Shown here: positions 1 through 5,123 of the stretch, piece after piece
How positions within the stretch are numbered: position 1 is the first letter of the stretch
How the letters are laid out: each line of letters starts with the position of its first letter
Assembly: GCA_024404415.1 (NCBI GenBank)
Contig: JAKSPX010000112.1
Location: 1-5,672 of the forward strand
Length of the DNA: 5,672 bases
Direction: 5' to 3'
From: Clostridia bacterium
GTDB taxonomy: Bacteria > Bacillota > Clostridia > Oscillospirales > QAMX01
The notes under the pieces: model-generated
Databases searched by the model: none
The model's input: only the letters and a program-made list of their open reading frames with translations
Told to the model about the DNA's origin: nothing
Position numbers and translations under genes: made by a program

Positions 1-353
1 GGAACCGTTACCAAGGAGGAAATGCGAATGATGAACGAAAAATACGACGGACAGCGTGCCGATCTGCAAGGCAGGCTCCAGACTGTCCGGCAGAAAGCAG
101 CGCTGCACTATGATCTCGATGCGCTCAAGGCAGACGTGAAACGCGAGGTCACAGCCATCGTTCGGGGCGACACCCAGAGCGAGGTATTCTATAAGAACGT
201 CCTCGACCATCTGACGGTCTGCCGCGACAACCGGGTGGAGTTACGCCTCAACCTGCTTCCGCAGAAATGGGTGTTCGTCCTCGATAAATTGCAGGACTTG
301 AAGCGGAAAGAAAGGGTCGGCGAAGGTGATGGGGTGTGTTATTGCGGCAACTC
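1..353. mobile_element. Right end of an integrated element inserted in cotJC
   Basis: A serine recombinase gene reads up to the point where cotJC homology on the opposite strand stops abruptly, near 350-353. Recombinase genes usually lie at one end of the element they move, next to the attachment site. Intact CotJC should continue with a conserved E-E-L-A-H helix, but none of the three minus-strand frames leftward of base 350 resembles CotJC, so this is a true break and not a frameshift. The element type (prophage, conjugative or mobilizable) and its length cannot be told, because only its last 350 or so bases are visible. The coordinates mark the visible part; the right boundary is uncertain by several bases. 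Confidence 0.65.
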
Positions 354-420
354 TTTGCCGACGTCGTTTAATATACCGATGGCTTCGGGCGTGGGCATGG
401 CGAAGCGCTGGGAGAGGTAG
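1..420 (+). CDS. Large serine recombinase, C-terminal part (partial at the window's left edge)
   Basis: The frame is open from base 1, so the gene begins upstream and the ATG at 22 is probably internal. The visible part starts T-K-E-E-M-R-M-M-N-E-K-Y. It continues through a charged, probably coiled-coil stretch (about residues 15-60 of the fragment) to a short beta-type segment, V-E-L-R-L-N-L-L-P-Q-K-W, near base 235-270. This layout is typical of the C-terminal end of large serine recombinases carried by clostridial phages and conjugative or mobilizable elements. The catalytic serine domain and zinc ribbon are not in the window. Such enzymes carry out site-specific integration and, with a directionality factor, excision. 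Element-type coding probably ends near base 310-350. The last 20 or so codons run through the junction into antisense cotJC and stop at 418-420, so the C-terminal tail is encoded by host DNA. Family is inferred from the C-terminal pattern only. Confidence 0.72.
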   Translation, partial: GTVTKEEMRMMNEKYDGQRADLQGRLQTVRQKAALHYDLDALKADVKREVTAIVRGDTQSEVFYKNVLDHLTVCRDNRVELRLNLLPQKWVFVLDKLQDLKRKERVGEGDGVCYCGNSLPTSFNIPMASGVGMAKRWER

Positions 421-542
421 CGCAGGGAGGCGCCGAGCTCGCCGTCGGGGCCGCCGTACTGCGAGATGATGATCTTGGCGGCACGGGCGTCCGGCGTGCG
501 GATGTTGACGGGAAATTCAAGCGTTTTCAGATAGCTCCACAT
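339..542 (-). CDS. cotJC: CotJC, manganese-catalase-like spore coat protein: 5' fragment interrupted by the element
   Basis: The product begins M-W-S-Y-L-K-T-L-E-F-P-V-N-I and contains Q-Y-G-G-P-D-G-E-L-G-A-S-L-R-Y-L-S-Q-R with A-M-P-T-P-E-A, hallmarks of CotJC. CotJC is a mother-cell-made coat protein of the manganese catalase family, normally about 190 residues; only 67 are encoded here. The first metal-ligand glutamate (E35, in D-G-E-L) is kept. The next ligand helix, normally G-T-E-E-L-A-H, is cut after G-K-E and replaced by L-P-Q and a stop at 339-341. The later ligands are also absent, so this fragment cannot be an active catalase. The start ATG (542-540) follows the cotJB stop by 3 bases, with a G-rich stretch inside the cotJB end as ribosome binding site. 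The rest of the gene is expected on the far side of the element. Confidence 0.85.
   Translation of the reverse strand: MWSYLKTLEFPVNIRTPDARAAKIIISQYGGPDGELGASLRYLSQRFAMPTPEAIGILNDVGKELPQ
345..360. other. Candidate attachment-site core with palindrome at the element/cotJC junction
   Basis: CGGCAA (345-350) and TTGCCG (355-360) form a perfect inverted repeat around the four bases CTCT. The centre of symmetry falls between 352 and 353, within a base or so of where cotJC codons stop matching the family (GGC AAA GAG is family-like; TTG CCG CAA TAA is not). Large serine recombinases act on short sites with imperfect dyad symmetry around a crossover dinucleotide, so this is a reasonable attL/attR candidate. 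The half from 353 rightward would be host sequence and the half leftward element sequence. A chance palindrome cannot be excluded without the other end of the element. Confidence 0.45.
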
Positions 543-545
543 AGG

Positions 546-791
546 TCATACCCCCATTTGCCACGGCCACGGAGAATCGATCCAGTTCCAGCAGCTGCCG
601 CCTGCCGACGTGACAGAGAGCGGGCCGATATTCCTCTCATAAGCGGCGAGCGCTTCCGCATATTCCTCGCTTGCCTTCTCAAAATAGGCACCTGCCTTCC
701 GGCAGGAGGGGTGCGTATCCAGAAACAGGCCGGCTTCGACGGTCTTGAAGAAGGCGATGCGCACCGCCTCAAGCAGTTTTTCCTTATTCAA
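546..791 (-). CDS. cotJB: CotJB, spore coat peptide assembly protein
   Basis: This 81-residue product (start N-K-E-K-L-L-E-A-V-R) has the CotJB pattern. There is a helical N-terminus, then a V-E-A-G-L-F-L-D-T-H-P segment (family: L-Y-L-D-T-H-P), an N-I-G-P-L-S segment, and a tryptophan-rich C-terminus, W-N-W-I-D-S-P-W-P-W. CotJB is a small mother-cell protein needed with CotJA and CotJC in the coat or its assembly. I chose the TTG at 791-789 because an AGGAGG (800-805, minus) lies exactly 8 bases upstream and the length then fits the family. An ATG at 842 would add 17 residues of unlikely sequence and a long overlap with cotJA. The TTG overlaps the last codons and stop of cotJA, which suggests translational coupling. 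cotJC follows after 3 bases. Confidence 0.86.
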   Translation of the reverse strand: MNKEKLLEAVRIAFFKTVEAGLFLDTHPSCRKAGAYFEKASEEYAEALAAYERNIGPLSVTSAGGSCWNWIDSPWPWQMGV

Positions 792-1038
792 AGCGGCCGC
801 CTCCTCTCTGCAGGGTGCCGAGCGGGTAATAAAGGTCGGCAAAAAGGGTGCCGCGCATCAGGGCGGTGTCGCCGGAGTAGATATCCTCCCACTCCTGATT
901 CCGCACAAAGGCGATGGCCAGCGGCTGATCGGGCGTGCGAGCCGATTCGACGGGGGGCTCCTCCGGCGCGGAACGCACCGTGTTGCGGAAAAAATCTTCG
1001 GTATAGCCTCTGCCGTAGGACGGCATGAATTTTTCCAT
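784..1038 (-). CDS. cotJA: CotJA, spore coat associated protein
   Basis: The 84-residue product has the CotJA core, I-A-F-V-R-N-Q-E-W-E-D-I-Y-S followed by A-L-M-R-G-T-L-F-A-D-L-Y-Y-P-L (residues about 42-75). It matches the family pattern of an aromatic-rich 'W..(I/L)Y....AL.RGTLF..L..P' segment. The N-terminal 35 residues are polar and unconserved, which is usual for the family. CotJA is the first gene of the cotJ operon, expressed in the mother cell, and it acts with CotJB and CotJC in the spore coat. The ATG at 1038-1036 has AAAGGAG about 10 bases upstream. A sigma-E-like promoter lies about 80 bases upstream (1122-1150). The tail L-Q-R-G-G-G-R-F-E doubles as the ribosome binding region of cotJB. 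Confidence 0.87.
   Translation of the reverse strand: MEKFMPSYGRGYTEDFFRNTVRSAPEEPPVESARTPDQPLAIAFVRNQEWEDIYSGDTALMRGTLFADLYYPLGTLQRGGGRFE
800..805 (-). promoter_or_regulatory. Shine-Dalgarno site that fixes the cotJB TTG start
   Basis: The minus strand reads AGGAGG, 8 bases before the TTG at 791-789. It lies inside the end of cotJA. No comparable site serves the ATG at 842, so it decides the start of cotJB. Confidence 0.75.
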
Positions 1039-1121
1039 AAGTCATTCGCTCCTTTCGCAAGCATGGGAAGGCAAATCGCTCTTCCCCGGATCATTTTATG
1101 CAGTATGGGATGTATTGCCTT

Positions 1122-1150
1122 ATTGCATGGGCGGATTTTTTGTGATATAC
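1122..1150 (-). promoter_or_regulatory. Candidate sigma-E promoter of the cotJ operon
   Basis: On the minus strand GTATATC (1150-1144) is followed, after exactly 14 bases, by CATGCAAT (1129-1122). The known sigma-E pattern in Bacillus is roughly KMATATT, 14 bases, CATACAMT. The -10 matches at 7 of 8 positions and the -35 keeps its ATA core. Transcription would start near 1114-1117, giving a leader of about 75-80 bases before cotJA. cotJ is sigma-E dependent in B. subtilis, which agrees with this call. The match was found by eye and not scored. Confidence 0.5.
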
Positions 1151-1151
1151 T
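1123..1151 (+). promoter_or_regulatory. Candidate sigma-A promoter of the membrane protein-nnrDE-lipoprotein-alr operon
   Basis: TTGCAT (1123-1128) and TATACT (1146-1151) are separated by 17 bases. A TG one base before the -10 (1143-1144) gives an extended -10 element, which can offset the weak -35. The start would be near 1158, about 30 bases before the ATG at 1190, with AAAGGAT at 1174-1180 as ribosome binding site. The promoter occupies the same bases as the minus-strand sigma-E candidate. Confidence 0.6.
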
Positions 1152-1189
1152 ACCCATACTCGGACGAATAGGGAAAGGATGACCACGGT

Positions 1190-1738
1190 ATGAACGATAT
1201 TTTCAACGAAGTCATGATCAAAAAGGACATTACGCTGGGCCGCTGGCTCTTTGACATCCTCCTGATCTTCACCTCGGTCAACGTGGTGATCCTCAGCCTG
1301 ATGTATCTGGCGTTCTTCGCCTTTATCCCGATCCTGGTCGTCCTGATCCTGGTGCCGTTTCTGGTGCGCGGCCGGCACGTGGAATATGAATACGTTTTGA
1401 CCAACGACCAGCTCGATTTCGACAAGATCACCGGCAAAAGAAGAAGAAAACAGCTCTATTCGGTCGATGTGCGCAACATCGAACTGATGGCTCCCATGAC
1501 GGTGGATTTCAAAGAGGATTTCTTCGCCGCCGGATCCAATAAAAACGTCGACCTCGCCTCCAATCCGCGTGCGCCGGGGCGCTGGTTCATCGTTTTCAAC
1601 GACCACAAGGACGGCCGTGTGACCGTGGTGTTCGAGCCGACGGTCAACATGGTGAAAAATATGTATATCTTCGCGCCGCGCAAGATCAAGGGCATGGAAT
1701 ACCTCGAGGAAGCGCTGGAAAGCGGTGATATGCTTTGA
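1190..1738 (+). CDS. Two-helix membrane protein, DUF6106-like, function unknown
   Basis: This 182-residue protein has a short cytoplasmic-type N-terminus (about 1-18). A strongly hydrophobic region at about 19-59 is long enough for two transmembrane helices (F-D-I-L-L-I-F..., then F-I-P-I-L-V-V-L-I-L-V-P-F). R-G-R-H-V-E-Y-E-Y-V-L-T-N-D-Q-L-D-F-D-K-I follows, then a basic patch K-R-R-R-K at 83-87 and a mixed alpha/beta tail of about 95 residues, probably cytoplasmic by the positive-inside rule. The 'EYEY...L.D.DKI..K.RRK' segment after two helices recalls the DUF6106 family of Clostridia, assigned from memory of the pattern. The ATG at 1190 has AAAGGAT 9 bases upstream. The stop overlaps the TTG start of nnrDE, so the two are probably co-translated. 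No catalytic motif is visible and I assign no function. Confidence 0.8.
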   Translation: MNDIFNEVMIKKDITLGRWLFDILLIFTSVNVVILSLMYLAFFAFIPILVVLILVPFLVRGRHVEYEYVLTNDQLDFDKITGKRRRKQLYSVDVRNIELMAPMTVDFKEDFFAAGSNKNVDLASNPRAPGRWFIVFNDHKDGRVTVVFEPTVNMVKNMYIFAPRKIKGMEYLEEALESGDML

Positions 1739-3282
1739 GGATCGCCACATCCGGAGTGATCGCGGCCATCGACGCCGCCGCCGGAAAGGCGGGACGCCCG
1801 GCTTACGATCTGGTGGAGCCTGCCGGAGAAGCATTGGCAAAGGTCATTATCCGCGAGCTGGAAAGCCTGAAAAGAAAAGACGCCGCCTTCCTCTGCGGTC
1901 CCGGCAAAAACGGAGCCGACGGCTTTACGGCGGCGCGGCATCTTTTAGAGAACGGTTATCAGGTCGTCTGCTTCTGCCCAGGCGGCGAGACGTCGCTTTC
2001 ACCCGCCTGCGTCGGCAAGCGCGCGCTCTATCAGGTGGCGGGCGGAAAATGCGAGGACGGCGTGGTTTTGGAGGATCTCTCCCGCTTCGGCCTGATCGTG
2101 GACGCTTTATTCGGCACCGGCCTTTCACGCGACGTGACCGGCGTTTATGCCCTCGCCATCGACAGCATGAAGCTTTCCGGGCGGCCCATCCTCGCGGTGG
2201 ATCTCCCGAGCGGACTGAATACCGACCTCGGCAGGGTTCGCGGGCGCGCCGCAAAGGCGAGCGTGACCGTCACCTTCACTCTCCCGAAACCGGCGCATTT
2301 CCTTGCGGAGGAGTATATCGGGAGGCTCGAAGTCGTGGATTTCGGCATTCCCGAGGATATCATCGCCCCATTTGGCCCCTTCGCCCTGCGCTTTGACGCG
2401 ACCGACGCGGAGAGGCTTTTGAAACCGCGCGACCAGCTCACCCACAAGGGGAGCTACGGCAAGGCGGTATTATTCGTCGGCGGACGCGGCTATTCAGGCG
2501 CGGCATCGCTCGCGGCAGGCGCCGCGGTGCGCTCCGGCTGCGGCCTTGTGTGGTCCATGGTGCCGGAATGTGTCTATCCCATCGCGGCCTCGGCCGTGCA
2601 TGAGGCGATCACCGTTCCGCTTATGGATAACCGTGACGGCTCCTACGCCTACCCGGCTCTTCACGACGAGCGGATGCTCTCCGCACTGGAAGGCGCGGAC
2701 GCCTTCGCCATCGGGAGCGGCGTCATCCCCGGCCCGGCGGCGAAAAGACTGCTTGAAAAATTGCTGAAAACCGAAAAGAAACTGGTGATCGACGCGGGCG
2801 CTCTGAATTTCCTCGCCGGAGGGAATAAGGACGGCCGGGGAGAGCATATACATTTTGAAGACGAGCGCCTCCACAAAAACGTCATCCTGACGCCGCACAG
2901 AGGCGAGTTATTGCGCATCATGGGCGGAAAGCTTCCGGAGGAGCAAGACGATTTTGCCCTCGCACGCCGTCTGGCGGAGGACTCCGGCGCGGTGATCGTT
3001 CTGAAAGGGCACCGCACGGTGGTCGCCTCTCCCGACGGGCGCATCGCCATGAACACCACCGGCAACGCCGGAATGGCCAAAGGCGGCTCGGGCGACGTGC
3101 TGGCCGGGACCATTGCCGGGCTTGCGGCGCGGATGGACGCCTTTGACGCGGCTATCCTCGGCGTGTGGCTCGCGGGACGGGCGGGCGACCTTGCGCGTGA
3201 CGAACGCGGCGAAAACGGCATGACGCCGGAGGACACCATTCAATATCTGCCGCTTGCGGCGAAGGGCGTCCGGAAAGGATAA
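1735..3282 (+). CDS. nnrDE: Bifunctional NAD(P)H-hydrate repair enzyme: epimerase (NnrE) and ADP-dependent dehydratase (NnrD)
   Basis: The 515-residue length is usual for the fused enzyme. It converts the S- and R-forms of hydrated NADH/NADPH back to intact cofactor in the cytoplasm. The N-terminal epimerase domain (about 1-215) shows A-I-D (residues 11-13), L-V-E-P-A-G (26-31), the phosphate loop G-P-G-K-N-G-A-D-G (55-63), V-D-A-L-F-G-T-G-L (122-130) and V-D-L-P-S-G (155-160). The dehydratase domain (about 225-515) shows H-K-G-S-Y-G-K (237-243), V-I-D-A-G-A-L-N (351-358), L-T-P-H-R-G-E (385-391), V-L-K-G (422-425) and the nucleotide loop G-N-A-G-M-A-K-G-G-S-G-D-V-L (443-456). The TTG at 1735 is chosen because homology starts at once and the next in-frame ATG is residue 145. 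A weak GGTGA lies 6 bases upstream. The start overlaps the previous stop. Oddities are K for N and A for G in the phosphate loop, and D-A-G where D-A-D is usual. Confidence 0.93.
   Translation: MRIATSGVIAAIDAAAGKAGRPAYDLVEPAGEALAKVIIRELESLKRKDAAFLCGPGKNGADGFTAARHLLENGYQVVCFCPGGETSLSPACVGKRALYQVAGGKCEDGVVLEDLSRFGLIVDALFGTGLSRDVTGVYALAIDSMKLSGRPILAVDLPSGLNTDLGRVRGRAAKASVTVTFTLPKPAHFLAEEYIGRLEVVDFGIPEDIIAPFGPFALRFDATDAERLLKPRDQLTHKGSYGKAVLFVGGRGYSGAASLAAGAAVRSGCGLVWSMVPECVYPIAASAVHEAITVPLMDNRDGSYAYPALHDERMLSALEGADAFAIGSGVIPGPAAKRLLEKLLKTEKKLVIDAGALNFLAGGNKDGRGEHIHFEDERLHKNVILTPHRGELLRIMGGKLPEEQDDFALARRLAEDSGAVIVLKGHRTVVASPDGRIAMNTTGNAGMAKGGSGDVLAGTIAGLAARMDAFDAAILGVWLAGRAGDLARDERGENGMTPEDTIQYLPLAAKGVRKG
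3274..3279 (+). promoter_or_regulatory. Shine-Dalgarno site that fixes the lipoprotein TTG start
   Basis: AAAGGA sits across the end of nnrDE, 10 bases before the TTG at 3290. The next in-frame ATG would cut into the signal peptide, and the upstream TTG at 3254 would put twelve extra charged residues in front of it. The site therefore supports 3290. Confidence 0.6.
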
Positions 3283-3289
3283 ACCTGAT

Positions 3290-3844
3290 TTGAAAATCGT
3301 GCGATCAATTCTTTTGACCGTACTGATGATAAGCCTTCTTGCCTCCTGCGCACCAGCGCGAGAGAGCGCGGAAGAGAAAAGAAACGCGCTTCTGGAAAGC
3401 AATTTCGCCTGCGAGGCGCGGCTTACCTGCGATCTGGGCGACGATGTCGTCTCTTACACCATGGAAATACATCCGGGGGAGAGGACCGACCTCACGCTCA
3501 TCGAGCCGGAAGAACTGAAAGGGCTCAAGGCGAGCGTGGAGGGGGAGGATCTGACCCTGACTTATCAGGACGTCCTCTTTGCCTGCGAAACGCCCGGGGA
3601 CACGGTCTATCCGCCGGTCATGCTGCTGCCCGCCGCGTGGGCGGCCCTGAAAGAAGGCGTGCTGGGCGGGTCGGAAATGACCGAGGAGGGGCTTCTCGCC
3701 TCCTTCAGCCGCTTCGAGGGGGAAGAGGAATACATCTTCACGTTTCTCTTCGGAAACGAGGAAACGCCCCTGAAACGTATTACATTGGAAAAAAACGGGC
3801 GCGAGCTTGCCTCCGCCGTTATCCTGAGAACGCTTATGACCTGA
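3290..3844 (+). CDS. Small lipoprotein between nnrDE and alr, function unknown
   Basis: From the TTG at 3290 the product has 184 residues. Its signal peptide is classical: M-K-I-V-R, a hydrophobic core, then the lipobox L-A-S-C with the lipidated cysteine at residue 20. It should therefore be exported by Sec, lipidated and anchored on the outer face of the membrane. The mature part is acidic and looks beta-rich, with pieces such as D-L-T-L-I-E-P-E-E-L-K-G-L-K-A-S-V-E-G and D-L-T-L-T-Y-Q-D-V. This resembles small LolA-like or YdcC-like lipoproteins; B. subtilis likewise has a lipoprotein gene (ydcC) just before alr. That comparison is from gene order and general shape, not an alignment. It starts 7 bases after the nnrDE stop and ends 15 bases before alr, so it is almost certainly in the same operon. 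Two further cysteines near the N-terminus (C-E-A-R-L-T-C) might form a disulfide. Confidence 0.82.
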   Translation: MKIVRSILLTVLMISLLASCAPARESAEEKRNALLESNFACEARLTCDLGDDVVSYTMEIHPGERTDLTLIEPEELKGLKASVEGEDLTLTYQDVLFACETPGDTVYPPVMLLPAAWAALKEGVLGGSEMTEEGLLASFSRFEGEEEYIFTFLFGNEETPLKRITLEKNGRELASAVILRTLMT

Positions 3845-3859
3845 AAGGAAGGAAAAACC

Positions 3860-5059
3860 ATGCAATATCTGAGAAGGACCTGGGCCGAGATCGACCTTGA
3901 CGCCGTTGAGTATAATCTCACGAATATCCGCAAGATCACCGGCGGCAAGCGTATCATCGCCGTCATCAAGGCGGATGCCTACGGCCACGGGGCCTCGGTC
4001 ATTGCCAGACAGTATAACCGCCTCGGTGTGAATGCTTTCGCCGTTTCCAACATCGACGAGGCGCACGCCCTGCGCACCGACGAGGTCAGGGGCGACATTC
4101 TCATTTTAGGCTACACACCGCCGGATATGGCCTTTGAACTTTACGTGGACAACGTCACGCAGGCCGTCACCGATTACGATTACGCGAAAAAGCTCTCGGA
4201 CTACGCCGTCCGCGCCGGGATAACCCTCGCGGTGCACGTCAAGGTCGACAGCGGTATGTCCCGCCTCGGCCTTGTGGTGCGCGACGAGGAGGACGTCGGC
4301 CGCGTCCGGGGCGAGATCCTGAAGATCGCCGCTTTACCGGGACTCCGCATCACCGGCTGCTTCACCCACTTCTCCTCTGCCGACGGAGATACCACCCCCG
4401 GCAGCGACGACCGGCTTTGCACCGAGAGACAGTATAAGCTCTTCACGTCGGTCATTGAGGCCGCCGAGAAGGCGGGCGTCTCCATGGGTACCCGGCATTG
4501 CTCCAACAGCGCCGTCATCATCAATTATCCGGAATTCGGCCTCGACGCGGTGCGCCCGGGCGTGATCCTCTACGGGTACTACCCGGACAGCGTCGAAAAC
4601 AGCTCTTTGGCCGCCAAGCTCCCCTTGAAGCCGGTCATGACCCTCAAGACCGCCGTCTCGCAGGTGAAAAAGCTGCCCGCCGGGTCGGAGATCAGCTACG
4701 GCCGCGAGGCCATTGCCAAAGAGGAGATGCAGACCGCCGTCGTCTCCATCGGCTATGCCGACGGCTATGTCCGCAAAAACAGCCGCGGCGGCACCATGTA
4801 TATCCACGGCTGCCCCGCCAGGGTCACCGGGCGCATCTGCATGGATATGTGCATGCTGGACATCACCGGCAGGACCGACGTGCATGAGGGCGATGAGGTG
4901 GTCGTTTTCGGCAACGGAGGCGTGTCGCTGGAAAGCGCCGCACGCGTCTGCGAGACCATCAATTATGAACTCACCTGCCTGATCGGTAAGCGCGTGCCGC
5001 GCGTCTTCCTCAAAAACGGAACGCTGGAATACACCCAGAATATGTTCCTGCACGATTGA
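3860..5059 (+). CDS. alr: Alanine racemase, PLP-dependent
   Basis: The 399-residue product interconverts L- and D-alanine and supplies D-alanine for peptidoglycan. The family landmarks are all present. The N-terminal strand R-T-W-A-E-I-D-L leads the barrel. K37 in A-V-I-K-A-D-A-Y-G-H-G binds PLP. K128 in V-K-V-D-S-G-M-S-R-L-G is at the usual carbamylated-lysine position, with R135 after it. T-H-F-S-S-A-D is at 169-175, H-C-S-N-S-A at 213-218 and R-P-G-V-I-L-Y-G at 232-239. Y280 in I-S-Y-G-R is the second catalytic base. G-Y-A-D-G-Y (298-303) and G-R-I-C-M-D-M (324-330) line the active site of the C-terminal beta domain. The ATG at 3860 is preceded by AAAGGAAGG (3844-3852). It is the last gene of the operon and ends just before a hairpin terminator. 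In spore formers alanine racemase can also limit L-alanine-triggered germination; nothing here shows whether this copy does so. Confidence 0.96.
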   Translation: MQYLRRTWAEIDLDAVEYNLTNIRKITGGKRIIAVIKADAYGHGASVIARQYNRLGVNAFAVSNIDEAHALRTDEVRGDILILGYTPPDMAFELYVDNVTQAVTDYDYAKKLSDYAVRAGITLAVHVKVDSGMSRLGLVVRDEEDVGRVRGEILKIAALPGLRITGCFTHFSSADGDTTPGSDDRLCTERQYKLFTSVIEAAEKAGVSMGTRHCSNSAVIINYPEFGLDAVRPGVILYGYYPDSVENSSLAAKLPLKPVMTLKTAVSQVKKLPAGSEISYGREAIAKEEMQTAVVSIGYADGYVRKNSRGGTMYIHGCPARVTGRICMDMCMLDITGRTDVHEGDEVVVFGNGGVSLESAARVCETINYELTCLIGKRVPRVFLKNGTLEYTQNMFLHD

Positions 5060-5070
5060 AAGTCTGAAAA

Positions 5071-5117
5071 TACATAATAAAAGAGCTCCGGAAATTCCGG
5101 AGCTCTTATTATTTACT
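5071..5117. terminator. Bidirectional intrinsic terminator between alr and the convergent gene
   Basis: AAGAGCTCCGG (5081-5091) pairs perfectly with CCGGAGCTCTT (5097-5107) around the five-base loop AAATT. The + strand continues ATTATTTA and the minus strand continues TTATTATGTATTTT, so both exits are T-rich. The hairpin starts about 22 bases after the alr stop and lies just past the stop of the minus-strand gene at 5124. It should therefore serve both convergent genes. Confidence 0.9.
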
Positions 5118-5123
5118 GCGTGA

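Larger units (their letters stand above)
1102..1160. repeat. 8-bp inverted repeat flanking the divergent promoters
   Basis: AGTATGGG (1102-1109) and CCCATACT (1153-1160) are perfect inverted copies 43 bases apart. They bracket both promoter candidates in the cotJA/membrane-protein intergenic region. They could be paired operator half-sites or coincidence. They do not resemble a regulator site that I can name. Confidence 0.3.

Noticed and set aside
339..356. cotJC end explained as a simple frameshift or sequencing error
   Set aside because: All three minus-strand frames beyond base 350 were read and none resembles the expected E-E-L-A-H helix or later CotJC sequence, while recombinase coding fills that stretch on the + strand.
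22..420. The ATG at 22 as the start of a complete small gene
   Set aside because: The frame is open to base 1 with coherent recombinase-like sequence upstream of the ATG, so the gene more likely continues out of the window.
1093..1109. CATAAAAT (1100-1093) or CATACTGC (1108-1101) on the minus strand as the cotJ -10 element
   Set aside because: Neither has an ATA-type -35 at the right distance; the pair at 1122-1150 has exact 14-base spacing.
558..1182. Plus-strand open frames opposite cotJA and cotJB
   Set aside because: They are antisense to genes with clear family motifs and have arginine- and alanine-rich shadow composition.
1091..1840. Long minus-strand open frame opposite the membrane protein gene
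   Set aside because: It is a low-complexity shadow rich in H, D, E and R that runs across the promoter region. The + strand frame has membrane helices, a ribosome binding site and a promoter.
5060..5123. Riboswitch or small RNA between alr and the convergent gene
   Set aside because: The short gap is fully explained by one simple terminator hairpin with T-rich exits; no further structure is visible.
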